DNA of 64,000 nucleotides from Phycisphaerae bacterium. Its GTDB lineage: Bacteria > Planctomycetota > Phycisphaerae > UBA1845 > Fen-1342. The position numbers were made by a program, and so were the translations under genes. Under the pieces are notes generated by a model that saw nothing but the letters and a program-made list of their open reading frames with translations, was not told the DNA's origin and did no database searches. Every line of letters begins with the position of its first letter. Positions within the stretch are counted from its first letter, which is position 1. Shown here in pieces: positions 44,100 through 53,472 of this stretch. The stretch covers positions 1 to 64,000 of the forward strand of contig JANQFV010000028.1 of the NCBI GenBank assembly GCA_028277645.1. The letters are read 5' to 3'.

Positions 44100-44215
44100 G
44101 AGGGAGCCAGGGATCGAGGGACCGAGGCGAGACCGCAAACGGCCGCAATCCTCTACCCCCGATCCTCAATCCTGCTCTTGTCTGTGCCTCTGCGCCTCTG
44201 TGGTTAACTTCCTGC
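44100..44215. repeat. Repetitive-looking intergenic segment
   Basis: The stretch just after the DinB-like gene contains runs such as AGGGATCGAGGGACCGAGG and, inverted, CCCCCGATCCTCAATCC. TGTGCCTCTGCGCCTCTGTGG follows. Sequences of this type recur as short interspersed repeats in many GC-rich genomes. Only one copy is present in this window, so the call rests on form alone. Confidence 0.35.
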
Positions 44216-44263
44216 CGGTCAATCCAAGGCGGGCGATAACCGATTCTGACGGTAGAGACCGTT

Positions 44264-47065
44264 ATGGTTCGGAGAGTCCGCGCGCATTTCGTCTGTACCG
44301 GCCGGCCCCTGTGGGGGTTACTGTGCCTCGTTACTTTGGCTAGCGCAGCTTTTGCGCAACATGACATCGCGGAGCTGCGGTCGGACGTGTCGACCTACCG
44401 GCAAGTGCGCATCTTTGATTTCAACGAGAAGCGTCTCGGAAACTTCGACGACACACCGATGTTCTGGGAACGCTTCGAGGGCGACGGCCTGCCCTGGTTC
44501 TCACGCGGCCGCTTCGACGACACCGTCGGATACAACGCCCCCCCGTCGTTTCAATTCGAGGTTCGCGGCGGGAGCGTGGGCTACGAGTACACGCACAGTG
44601 ACCTGGCGATCTCGCCGGAATCGGACTTCCTCATCGAGGCGCACGTTTGCACCGAGAATCTGGAGCACGCGCGGGCGTTCGTCCTGTGCTACCTGCTGGA
44701 CAACGCCAGCGCGCCGATTCCCGGGAGTGAACAGGTCAGCGAGACCGTGACGGGCACCAGCGACTGGCAGCGCGTCGCGATCGAGCTGCGCGGCCAGGAA
44801 CCGCGCGCGTGCGCGCTGCGCATTCAGCTCTGGGTGCTACAGGATTACGTCTGGCAGGAACCGCCGCCGAACGTGGATCCGATCGTGCGTCAGGATGTGG
44901 ATGGCCGGGCGTGGTTTGACGACATTTCGGTGCAGCGGATGCCCCGCGTGCGGCTCGAGCTCTCGAATCCGAGCGGACTGGTCACGCCGGATAGCGACGA
45001 CCATCTGCTGCTGGGCGCGCATAACGCAACGCTGGCGGACCTGCGTCTGGTTCTGACGATCAGCGACGCGGATCAAACGGAGCTTTTCCGCGAAGAGACG
45101 ATCCTGCAGCCCGCCGACACGCATAGCAACGAGCATCCGATTCCAAACTTGCCGTCCGGCGTTTACACGGCGCGGGCAGTGCTGAGCAGCGATGAAGAGC
45201 TTCTGCTCGACAGGTCGATTCGTTTCGCGATCCTACCGGAGATTGATGCATCCCTGGGGCGCTTCGACGACGTGGGCGTCGACATCGGCCGCTGGATGTC
45301 ACGCGATCACACGGGCATTGCCGAATTGCTGCGCGAGTTGCAATGCAGCGCGGTGAAGATCGGGATCGAAGCCCAGATCCCGTCCAACGAGGCGTCGGCC
45401 AACGCTTACCTGCAAAGCGTTCACGGCCTGGCGCGCGAACTTGTCGTCCAGACAATCGAAACAACGGCTGTGCTGCTGCCCCCCGAAGCCGGTCTGGCGG
45501 ACACCACGTTTGACGTCGTCGTCAACGATCCCTACTGGGATCAGATCATGGGGCCGTCCATCGCGCTGCTAGCCGAACTGCTCTTCAGTTGGCAGCTTGG
45601 TGACGAGGTGATTGAGTCCCGTCAGCCTGACGCGTGGGACGCCGCGGCGGTCGAACGCGTGCAGGACACGCTCGAGCGCTTCGTAGCCATCCCGGCCGTG
45701 GTCGTGCCGCGCTCGATTCTGGACACGGAGCCGACCGAGATTCTGCCAGCGCTCATGCAGGGAAATGAGGAAAAGTCCGAAGCCGCCACAGCGAGTACGC
45801 ATGTGGCGGACCAGGAGACCGCTGAGTCTGAGAGGCCTCCGCACGCGTACTCGTACCTGATACCGGCGAGCATCCCGCCCCGCGCGCTGCCCTGGCAACT
45901 CGCGTTCTGGTTGGACGACGTTGCCGTAAATGACGATACCGCCGCCGCGAATGACGGCGAGGGCGTAGCCGATACGCCAGCCGCGCGCTGGCTGACGATC
46001 GAAACCTCATCGGACCCGGTATTGTCACGCGCCGCGCGCATTGCTGACATGGCTCAGCGGTTCATTCTCGCTAAAGCGATTGCCCCCGAGCGCGTCTACC
46101 TGCCGGCTCCGTTCGAGTTGCGCACCAGCGGCGGCACAGCCGCGTGGCATCCCACTGATCACTTGATCCCGATGCGCACGCTGTTCCGCTATCTCTCGGG
46201 ACGGCAGGCGCTGGCAGCGCTGGCGCTCGATCCGGATGTCGTCGCCATCCTGTTCAGCAGCCCCGAATCGAGCGCGCTGGCGGCGTGGACTTGGCGTCCC
46301 GCCGGTGACGACGTGAACGTACGCCTCTACGTCGGTGAGGCGGCGCGCGTCGTACACCTGTCCGGCGATTCGTACCCCCTGCAACACGAGGGGCTGGCCA
46401 CGAACGTGTCGTTAAGCTCGACACCGATCATCATTGAGAACGTCGACGCCGCGCTGCTGCTGATGCAGCACAGCTACCGCGTGGAACCGTGTGTCATCCA
46501 ACTCCACGATCCCGAGCCACGACCGGTACTACGACTGCGCAACCATTATCCCGTACCTGTGACGGGCACGATCGAATTGTCGCCACCGGGCAACTGGCTG
46601 ATCGCGCCGGAGAAGATGGAGATTCAGCTCGCGCCGGGCGAACTGCTCGAACGTACGCTGTACTTCACGATTCCACCGCGCCAGATCGCCTCTGAACAAG
46701 TTCTGGACGTGAAGGTCCAACTGCACGAGCCCAAGCGTGTTACGCTGCACTTCGATGCCACCCTGCAGATCGAGCTGCGCGACATCGCGGTGAAGTCGCA
46801 CGCCTGGTGGGACGGCGATGACTTGGTCGTCGAACACACGCTCGAGAACCGCTCGATGTCGAGTGTGAGCTTCACCGCATTCTGCCAACTGCCCGGCCGC
46901 GCACAGCAGGAAGGTGCGTTTCTCGACGTGCCACCGGGGGCCGCTGAATCGCAATGGTATGTATTCGACAACGCTGCCGACGCGCGCGGCGGGCGACTCT
47001 GGACGGGCATTCAGGAGATCGACGGGCTGCGAATGCTCGATCAGCTTGTGGCGATTCCCTACTAA
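44264..47065 (+). CDS. Large exported protein, unknown function
   Basis: This 933-residue protein has a signal peptide ending near AAFAQ. A jelly-roll-like N-terminal region (about 45-235, FEVRGGSVGYEYTHSDLAIS and VDGRAWFDDISVQ) looks like a carbohydrate-binding or galactose-binding fold. An Ig-like segment follows (about 235-330), then a long middle region with possible barrel strands (about 335-700) and a C-terminal beta-rich region (about 760-933, LRNHYPVPVTGTIELSPPGN). It resembles the 980-residue protein at 50530 in arrangement. No catalytic motif was identified. RicT-like and other cytoplasmic genes follow on the same strand. Confidence 0.78.
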   Translation: MVRRVRAHFVCTGRPLWGLLCLVTLASAAFAQHDIAELRSDVSTYRQVRIFDFNEKRLGNFDDTPMFWERFEGDGLPWFSRGRFDDTVGYNAPPSFQFEVRGGSVGYEYTHSDLAISPESDFLIEAHVCTENLEHARAFVLCYLLDNASAPIPGSEQVSETVTGTSDWQRVAIELRGQEPRACALRIQLWVLQDYVWQEPPPNVDPIVRQDVDGRAWFDDISVQRMPRVRLELSNPSGLVTPDSDDHLLLGAHNATLADLRLVLTISDADQTELFREETILQPADTHSNEHPIPNLPSGVYTARAVLSSDEELLLDRSIRFAILPEIDASLGRFDDVGVDIGRWMSRDHTGIAELLRELQCSAVKIGIEAQIPSNEASANAYLQSVHGLARELVVQTIETTAVLLPPEAGLADTTFDVVVNDPYWDQIMGPSIALLAELLFSWQLGDEVIESRQPDAWDAAAVERVQDTLERFVAIPAVVVPRSILDTEPTEILPALMQGNEEKSEAATASTHVADQETAESERPPHAYSYLIPASIPPRALPWQLAFWLDDVAVNDDTAAANDGEGVADTPAARWLTIETSSDPVLSRAARIADMAQRFILAKAIAPERVYLPAPFELRTSGGTAAWHPTDHLIPMRTLFRYLSGRQALAALALDPDVVAILFSSPESSALAAWTWRPAGDDVNVRLYVGEAARVVHLSGDSYPLQHEGLATNVSLSSTPIIIENVDAALLLMQHSYRVEPCVIQLHDPEPRPVLRLRNHYPVPVTGTIELSPPGNWLIAPEKMEIQLAPGELLERTLYFTIPPRQIASEQVLDVKVQLHEPKRVTLHFDATLQIELRDIAVKSHAWWDGDDLVVEHTLENRSMSSVSFTAFCQLPGRAQQEGAFLDVPPGAAESQWYVFDNAADARGGRLWTGIQEIDGLRMLDQLVAIPY

Positions 47066-47146
47066 GGCAATAATGCAGCACGAGTTGCGCGGACGATGTT
47101 CGTACCCGCGCTGCGCCAGCGACCCGCCGGATCGCACGGTTTTCGT

Positions 47147-48493
47147 ATGAGTGAATCGACGAGCAATCCAAACGACGCATCACGAGCGGAAGGGAGCCCG
47201 CGCGCTGAAGAGCCCCGGCCGCCACGGCCGCCGGGCGTGTTGGTTCGCTACGGCGCCATGAACTGGATCGGCGAATTCTCCGTCAAGGCAAGCCTGAAGC
47301 TGGGTTGCGGCGAGAAACTGGTCATTCAGACTGACCGCGGGATTGAGCTCGGAGAGCCGCTCGCGTCGCAATGCTCGCGTTGCAGCAAGGAGCGCGTCCC
47401 GTCACCCGGTGCAGTCCAGCAGTACGTCGAGAACAGCGGTCAGGAGTTCTGCCGGTCACGCGCGGGGCGTATTCTGCGGAAAGCAACCGCGCAGGATCTT
47501 GACGAGCAGAAGCACCTCAATGCGCACGTGCGCGAAGACATGAGCTTCTGCGCCGAGCGCGCGGCCGACCTGGGCCTGGATATGAAGGTCGTGACCGCGG
47601 AGCACCTGCTGGGCGGTGAACGAATCGTGTTTTACTTCGGCTCGCCAGGCCGCGTGGACTTTCGTCAGCTCGTGAAGGAGCTCGCGTCGCGTTACCGAAC
47701 GCGGATTGAGATGCGCCAGGTCGGCGCTCGTGACGAAGCGCGGCTCGTCGCGGACTACGAGGTTTGTGGGCGAGAGTGCTGCTGCAAGAACTTCCTCAAG
47801 AAGCTGCGCCCGGTCAACATGAAGATGGCCAAGCTCCAGAAATCGACGCTTGATCCGAGCAAAGTCTCCGGTCGCTGCGGGCGGCTGCGCTGCTGCCTGC
47901 GGTACGAGAACGAAGGGTACGAGGAGTTGGCGGCCAAGCTCCCACGCATCAACTCGCGCGTTGACACAGAGTTCGGACCGGCAACCGTACTGGAAACGCA
48001 GGTACTGACGCAGTTGCTCATGGTGCGGACCGACGACGATCGCATGATGGCCATTCCGCTGGAAGAGATTAAGGCGTTTGATCTACCGCCGGCTCCACCG
48101 CGTCCCCGGCCGGAGGATCGGCCGCGCCGGGAGCGTAAGGCAGCTCCGCCGCGCGAGCCGCGCGGCAAACCTGAGGTACAAGAGCAGTCCGAGAAAGCGT
48201 CTGACGACCAGGGCGGGCGACCGCGCCGCCGACGATCGCGCCGCCGGCGTGGCGCGCCGGACCAGCCCTCCACCGACGCGGGTGGCCGTCGCGAACAACA
48301 GGGCGATTCAGCAACGCCGGCGGACGGGAGCACCGGCGGCGAACAGCGCCCGCCGGCTGCCGACGGTAACAGTGGCGCGAGTTCAGAACGCGAACGCCTA
48401 CCGCGTCGCCGACGGCGCAGGCGCCGCCGACCGCCGTCGGGCGGTCCACGCGACGACCGGGCGACACCGGAATCGGGAGCGAGTGAATCGTAG
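47147..48493 (+). CDS. PSP1-family (RicT/YaaT-like) iron-sulfur protein
   Basis: This 448-residue protein contains the PSP1 domain (about 30-300) with the Cys clusters CGRECCCKNFLKK (about 205-217) and CGRLRCCLRYE (about 242-252). In Bacillus these help the RicT-RicA-RicF complex carry 4Fe-4S clusters and control RNase Y. The ATG at 47147 places the conserved RYGAMNWIGEFSV early. After about residue 315 comes a disordered tail rich in Pro, Arg and Gly (RPRRRRSRRRRGAP and similar), which could bind RNA. An in-frame start 51 bases upstream is possible. The two Ric partners are absent here. Confidence 0.92.
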   Translation: MSESTSNPNDASRAEGSPRAEEPRPPRPPGVLVRYGAMNWIGEFSVKASLKLGCGEKLVIQTDRGIELGEPLASQCSRCSKERVPSPGAVQQYVENSGQEFCRSRAGRILRKATAQDLDEQKHLNAHVREDMSFCAERAADLGLDMKVVTAEHLLGGERIVFYFGSPGRVDFRQLVKELASRYRTRIEMRQVGARDEARLVADYEVCGRECCCKNFLKKLRPVNMKMAKLQKSTLDPSKVSGRCGRLRCCLRYENEGYEELAAKLPRINSRVDTEFGPATVLETQVLTQLLMVRTDDDRMMAIPLEEIKAFDLPPAPPRPRPEDRPRRERKAAPPREPRGKPEVQEQSEKASDDQGGRPRRRRSRRRRGAPDQPSTDAGGRREQQGDSATPADGSTGGEQRPPAADGNSGASSERERLPRRRRRRRRRPPSGGPRDDRATPESGASES

Positions 48494-48572
48494 CAACACC
48501 ACTTGCCCATGCGGGTGCCGGCTAGGCACCGTGCGGCAGGACAGCGCAGGGCGTGGTACGGGACAACTTCCT

Positions 48573-48980
48573 ATGGATCCGGAGCTGATTGAGCGCTTCG
48601 AACGTGTGGTTCGTGATGATGGACGCTATCCGCCGGAAGCGTTCGAGTTCCTGCAGCGTGGTCTGGAACGTGCCAGCCAGCAGAAGCACGGTCCAACCGC
48701 GACAAACAAGCCGCAACACGTCAGCGGTCAGGAGCTTTGCGAGGCACTGCGCACGCTGGCCCGCGAACGGTGGGGACCGCTGGCACTCGATGTCCTCCGT
48801 CGCTGGAACATCACGAGAACCCGCGACTTTGGCGAGATGGTTTACCTGATGATCGACCTGGGCATCATGGGGAAGCAGGATTCGGACGAGATCGCAGATT
48901 TCGACGACGTTTACGACTTCGGCGAGGCATTCGCGAGTTACGAGATCCCCCTGGGCCCCAAACGCGACGACGCCCCATGA
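48573..48980 (+). CDS. Minf_1886-family protein
   Basis: This 135-residue protein matches the small Minf_1886 family by length and motifs (RYPPEAFEFLQRGLERA, then HVSGQELCEALRTLARERWG and LARDVL-like ALDVLRRWNITRTRDFGEMV). The function is unknown. It ends with ATGA, overlapping the start of the next gene by four bases, so translation is coupled. I took the ATG at 48573, where the conserved sequence begins; the open frame reaches further back inside the PSP1 gene. Confidence 0.9.
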   Translation: MDPELIERFERVVRDDGRYPPEAFEFLQRGLERASQQKHGPTATNKPQHVSGQELCEALRTLARERWGPLALDVLRRWNITRTRDFGEMVYLMIDLGIMGKQDSDEIADFDDVYDFGEAFASYEIPLGPKRDDAP

Positions 48981-50176
48981 GCCTCGATCACTACATTCCG
49001 GAGCTCAGTGAGTCGTCCAGACGCTGGGTGCGTTTCGCGGGACTCCTGGTCGCTGTGGCGCTGCTCTGCTGGTTCGCGTACATCCTGCGCGCGGTGTTCA
49101 CACCCCTGCTGGTCGCGCTGGCGTTGGCCTACATGCTGAATCCGCTGGTTACCTGGCTCGAGCGCCGCCGGAAGATCCAGCGCCTGCACACTGTCGTTGT
49201 CGTGTACGTGCTGCTGTTGTTGATCGTTGTGGGTGGCGGGCTGGTCGCCGGCGTGCGCATGATCGGGCAAGTGGAACTGTTCGCGCGGCAGGTGCCGCAA
49301 TACGTCGAAGCCGTCGGCACCTGGATCGGGGCAGTGCGCCCAACGCCCTCCACGGAGCCGAACGTACCCGAAGAAACGTGGTGGGAATACGCCGCACCGA
49401 TCGTGCAGGAACACGGCGTGGCCCTGGCCCGCCGGGCGTTGAACTGGCTGGTCGGCGCTACATCGAACGTCGCGAGCTGGCTCTCGCTGCTCGTGCTGGT
49501 GCCGCTGTACACGTTTTTCTTCCTGCTTCAATTCAACGAGATCGTAAGGACGATTCGTGAACACCTGCCCGCCGCTTACCGTGGACACGTCGTGTACATG
49601 GTGCGCACGATCGATGCGGCGATCGCGAATTTCTTCCGCGGACGGTTGATCGTGTGCATGGCCGTGGGCGTGCTCACTGCCATCGGCTGGACGCTCGCGG
49701 GTGTGCCGTACAGTCTCCCGCTGGGTCTGCTCGCCGGGGCGCTCAACCTGATTCCGTTCATGTCGATCCTCTGTCTGCCGCCGGCGCTGTTTTTTGCGTA
49801 CGTCGGTGCGGCGGACGCCGGCCTGCCCTGGTTCTGGCCGGTGGTCATGGTCGGCGTGGTGTACGGCATCGTGCAGGCGATCGAGTCGTTTCTGTTGAGC
49901 CCGTTGATCGAAGGCCAGTCATCCGGGCTGCACCCACTGGCAATCGTTGTCGCGATCATGGTCGGCGGGCAGCTCGCCGGCCTGCTGGGAATGTTGTTGG
50001 CGATACCGGTCGCGAGTACGCTGAAGGCGTTCGCCGCCGAGTTGGTCCTGCCCGAAATCCGGCGCCTGGCGGCGGGCCCCGAGCCGGATCAAGACAGCGA
50101 AGGCCAACCCGAGCTATCGGACGCCCGCCATGCCAACGGGAAGTCAGAAACGCCTGACCAGAAAGGTGCATCGTGA
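48977..50176 (+). CDS. AI-2E-family transporter
   Basis: This 399-residue protein has about eight hydrophobic segments arranged as in the AI-2E/TqsA/YdiK family: two helices at the N-terminus, a soluble loop (about 95-175), then the C-terminal bundle with LPLGLLAGALNLIPFMSILCL and GIVQAIESFLLSPLIEG, ending in VVAIMVGGQLAGLLGMLLAIPVAS. Transported substrates vary; some members are sodium-proton antiporters. The ATG overlaps the previous stop, and a 49-residue membrane protein overlaps its own stop. Confidence 0.92.
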   Translation: MSLDHYIPELSESSRRWVRFAGLLVAVALLCWFAYILRAVFTPLLVALALAYMLNPLVTWLERRRKIQRLHTVVVVYVLLLLIVVGGGLVAGVRMIGQVELFARQVPQYVEAVGTWIGAVRPTPSTEPNVPEETWWEYAAPIVQEHGVALARRALNWLVGATSNVASWLSLLVLVPLYTFFFLLQFNEIVRTIREHLPAAYRGHVVYMVRTIDAAIANFFRGRLIVCMAVGVLTAIGWTLAGVPYSLPLGLLAGALNLIPFMSILCLPPALFFAYVGAADAGLPWFWPVVMVGVVYGIVQAIESFLLSPLIEGQSSGLHPLAIVVAIMVGGQLAGLLGMLLAIPVASTLKAFAAELVLPEIRRLAAGPEPDQDSEGQPELSDARHANGKSETPDQKGAS

Positions 50177-50325
50177 TGAATGACGACCACCCGACGACAC
50201 GCGACGCGGCGCCGTATGGAACGGAAATGCCTCGTGCACGCTGGCCGGTGGTCGTTTGGGGCGTGCTGTTCACCGTGTGTGCAACCGGCCTGTTCATTCT
50301 CGCGTGGCTCTATCCGGCCCGCTGA
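50176..50325 (+). CDS. Small single-pass membrane protein, 49 residues
   Basis: This is a short gene in the TGATG overlap with the transporter stop codon. It has a polar N-terminus of about 22 residues, then one hydrophobic segment (WPVVVWGVLFTVCATGLFI) and the short end AWLYPAR. The preceding GAAAGGTG can serve as ribosome binding site. The overlap and a single clean membrane segment support it. It could be a small partner of the transporter; no family is recognised. Confidence 0.65.
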   Translation: MNDDHPTTRDAAPYGTEMPRARWPVVVWGVLFTVCATGLFILAWLYPAR

Positions 50326-50529
50326 GATCCAGTTGAACGGAATACCATCTCCGGTGCGTTACCCAGCACGGGCAATTTTCGAGCACCTGGGGAGGCCCTA
50401 GAATTCCCCGCAGGTAAGGTAGCGCGACCAACCGGTCGCACGGACCTGTGACAAGTCCGTCCGGGTCGATTTACCGATATTGCTCTTGAACAGCCGCGCC
50501 GTGCGCTGCGCACCAAAGGTTGCATACAG

Positions 50530-53472
50530 ATGACAAACTCACAGCCAGCGTTTCGGCCAGTGCGGCTGATTGCGGTGATTGTCACACTAAGCCTGTGCAC
50601 CGCTGCGGTCACCGCCGACGAGCTTGCGTACACCGTGCTGGCGGATTTTGAGGATGACTCGACAGCGGCTTCGATCGGCGCCGTCCGCAACGTGCTGGCA
50701 GGCGACTGCAAGCTGACGCGCGAGTCGATTCCCGCGCGTGGGCAGGGCTGCCTGGCGCTGGAGATCGGTGCAACACGTGCGGATGCATCCGTCGTTTGCG
50801 AGCTGAGGTTCCGCAAACCCGTCCGCTTCGCGCGTGCCCACCGGGTGGCGACGTACTGTTGGATCAACTCCGGATCGTTCGATCTCGCCTTTCTCGTGCG
50901 CAGTGCTAACGGGAAACCGTACGAAACAGCGCCGCAGCGTGTAGCCGATCTCCATCGCTGGGGGCGAGTCTCCGCACCGCTGAACTCACTCACACCCGTG
51001 CGACATAAGGCCCCGCTGGCTTGGCCGATCGAGTTCACGGGCTATCGCGTGACGGCCCACAATCTGGGCAAGCAGAACATCTACATTGACGATCTGCTCA
51101 TCGAACACGAGGTCCCGTCACACGAACTGGTGCGTGGCGAGTTTGAGTTGGACGAACCGACGCATATCTACGAACCCGGTGCGCGCGCCGGCGTCGCCGT
51201 CGTGTTGGAAAACCAATCTCGCGAACAGGCGCTCTCGCTCTCCGTCGAGCTGGCCTGGACCCGGCCGGACGGCACCGTGCTCGAACGCCAGCGCTCGGCC
51301 GTAACGCTCCAGCCGAGCGGCGAGGACTTTCGCTCGCGACGAAACCTCGACTTCACGCAGCGCGTCAGCGAACCCGGGCTCTACCGGCTCGTCGCGAAAG
51401 CACGCTCACGCGGCTGGCGTGCGGCGCAGCAGTTCGAGACGGCGATCGCCGTCACGCCCAGTAACCGGCAGCTCTCGCGGGGACGCTCAACGTTCTTCGG
51501 CATGCGCTCCAACCTGTTGCGCGAGCCGGCGATCGATAGAGCGCTCGAAGTGCAACTCGCGCGCGATATGGGTGTAAATCTGCTGGCGATCGACGCGCCC
51601 TGGCGAAGATTGGAGCCCAAGTCCGGCACGTTCGAGCTGGGTTCACTGCTGGCGACAATCGACGCGATCATCGAGCGCGACATGGCGCCATTCGTGGTCC
51701 TAACTGACTTGCCAGACTGGGCTGCCCGCGACCCCGCGCGACGGCGGGCGCAGCTCGCGACGCTGCTGACGCAGCTGGCCGAGCGATTGGGGCAACGCGT
51801 GGAGCGGTACCTGATCACTGATTCGGTGCTGAGTTCCACCGAGACTGGCGCAAGTCTTGCGCTGCTCCAGGAGCTTTCCGAGACCGTTCGGGCGCAGCAC
51901 GATTTCGTAACGCTGTACCCGCCGGTAATCGACGTTACACGTGCCGGTTTGGCGCGCGAGGTCGCGGACCTCGTCAAACGTGATCCTGAGGCAACGCTGG
52001 TCTTCGCCACGTCCGGGAATTCTCACGACGCACTGGCCCAACTCGAGGTGTTTCGCCAATCCGGCGGATTTCTCTGGCAGCCCAGCCACTGCTGGTGGCA
52101 TGACGCCGCTCCGCTGGGGCATGCCGGCGGGTATCTCGACGCTGAGGCTGTGTTGCGGCACTACGTCGGCGCGGCGGTCGCCGGCGTGGGCACGCTGATC
52201 TGGTCGGACCTGCGCGACGATGATCACAACCCGGCCGACCCGATCGACATGGGCGGCGTTGTGCGGCGCGATTTCAGCCCAAAGGCCACGCTGCTGGGTT
52301 ACGTGGCGGCGGCGGGTCAGCTCACCGGCTATCGCTGCATCGGACCGGTCACCGGCACGCCGGCCGCGTTCGAGTCGGGTCTGTTCATCGGCTCCAACCG
52401 CCAGGTGGCCGTGCTGATTCCCCAGGCAAACCAGGTCCTGCCCGGTTTGCTCTCGCCCGATCGCCTTGCCGCAGGCGAGTTCGATGTGTTGAACTTCGAG
52501 CGGCAGCGGCAACCGCTGCTCCGGTCCGCAGCGCCTCCCCTGGTGCCGACTGGTGCGCATCCACTCTTTGTCGCACTGAATCTGCGCGAGCCACAACCTG
52601 AACCGGCGATGCGCCTGCAGCCGCCCTGGCTCCGCGTCCCGCGGACGGCGTTTTGCGGCGTGGGCGAACGATGCTCCGTCCGAATCGCCGCGCCGTTCGC
52701 ACTGACGCGCAGCTATCTGCAAGTTCTCAAACCGGACGACGCGCCATATGAGTCGTCGATCACCACGCAAACGTTGGCTGCGGAAGCGAACGACGAACTG
52801 ACCGTCGACATCGCGTTAAACGCGCTGGAGGATCACTTCGAGCGGTCGGATATGACATTACGGGTCGCCATCGAGGGGCGGCGTTTTGACGTGCCGATTG
52901 ACGTACGCCGGCTGCGGACCATTCCGCGCATGGCCGTCGGCGACCGTTTGAGCGAAGCCAGCCATTGCCTGGCGATCGGTCAGAACAAGGATCAGGGCGC
53001 AGCGTCGGCGGCAATGCAGGTCTTCGGTGGTTACGCGAAAGACGCGATCACGCTACGGTGCGTGATTGAGGATGACCGAGCGACAACGGCGCGCGTGTCG
53101 CCGGACGGGCAGATCACCGGCGATCACCTGCAGCTCGGCATCGTGCGCGCCGGGCGTCGACGTCCGCTGGAGATGTGGGTCCCCCTCCGCGACGGCGATT
53201 CGCTGCGGGCACTGAGCGGTGGAGACCATACCGCTCTCGAAGCATGCTCATGTATTCGTAGCGAATTGCCGGACGGGCGCACCGCGTTGGACATTCGCGT
53301 GGCCGCGTCGGCACTGGATGCCGGCTCGTTCCGGGCAGGTGACCGCCTACGCGTCGCAGCCGCTTACGTCGACGACGATGACGATGGATTCGCCGCGCAG
53401 CTCGTGTCCTGGGGAAATGGGCTGGACGGCAGCGCGTCGACGGACGGTTATTGTTGGCTGGAGCTGGAGTAA
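50530..53472 (+). CDS. Large exported protein with glycosidase-like barrel
   Basis: This 980-residue protein has a signal peptide (cleavage near AVTADE). A galactose-binding-like N-terminal region (about 30-205) leads to an Ig-like segment (about 215-325). A likely TIM barrel follows (about 330-620): DMGVNLLAIDAPWRRLEPKSG, then LTDLPDWAARDP, YLITDSVLSST and GTLIWSDLRDDDHNPADPID. This is the manner of glycoside hydrolase clans with GH5/39/42-like barrels. The position equivalent to the acid/base Asn-Glu pair is not clear, so activity is uncertain. A beta-rich C-terminal region covers about 720-980. It may be related to the protein at 44264. Confidence 0.8.
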   Translation: MTNSQPAFRPVRLIAVIVTLSLCTAAVTADELAYTVLADFEDDSTAASIGAVRNVLAGDCKLTRESIPARGQGCLALEIGATRADASVVCELRFRKPVRFARAHRVATYCWINSGSFDLAFLVRSANGKPYETAPQRVADLHRWGRVSAPLNSLTPVRHKAPLAWPIEFTGYRVTAHNLGKQNIYIDDLLIEHEVPSHELVRGEFELDEPTHIYEPGARAGVAVVLENQSREQALSLSVELAWTRPDGTVLERQRSAVTLQPSGEDFRSRRNLDFTQRVSEPGLYRLVAKARSRGWRAAQQFETAIAVTPSNRQLSRGRSTFFGMRSNLLREPAIDRALEVQLARDMGVNLLAIDAPWRRLEPKSGTFELGSLLATIDAIIERDMAPFVVLTDLPDWAARDPARRRAQLATLLTQLAERLGQRVERYLITDSVLSSTETGASLALLQELSETVRAQHDFVTLYPPVIDVTRAGLAREVADLVKRDPEATLVFATSGNSHDALAQLEVFRQSGGFLWQPSHCWWHDAAPLGHAGGYLDAEAVLRHYVGAAVAGVGTLIWSDLRDDDHNPADPIDMGGVVRRDFSPKATLLGYVAAAGQLTGYRCIGPVTGTPAAFESGLFIGSNRQVAVLIPQANQVLPGLLSPDRLAAGEFDVLNFERQRQPLLRSAAPPLVPTGAHPLFVALNLREPQPEPAMRLQPPWLRVPRTAFCGVGERCSVRIAAPFALTRSYLQVLKPDDAPYESSITTQTLAAEANDELTVDIALNALEDHFERSDMTLRVAIEGRRFDVPIDVRRLRTIPRMAVGDRLSEASHCLAIGQNKDQGAASAAMQVFGGYAKDAITLRCVIEDDRATTARVSPDGQITGDHLQLGIVRAGRRRPLEMWVPLRDGDSLRALSGGDHTALEACSCIRSELPDGRTALDIRVAASALDAGSFRAGDRLRVAAAYVDDDDDGFAAQLVSWGNGLDGSASTDGYCWLELE

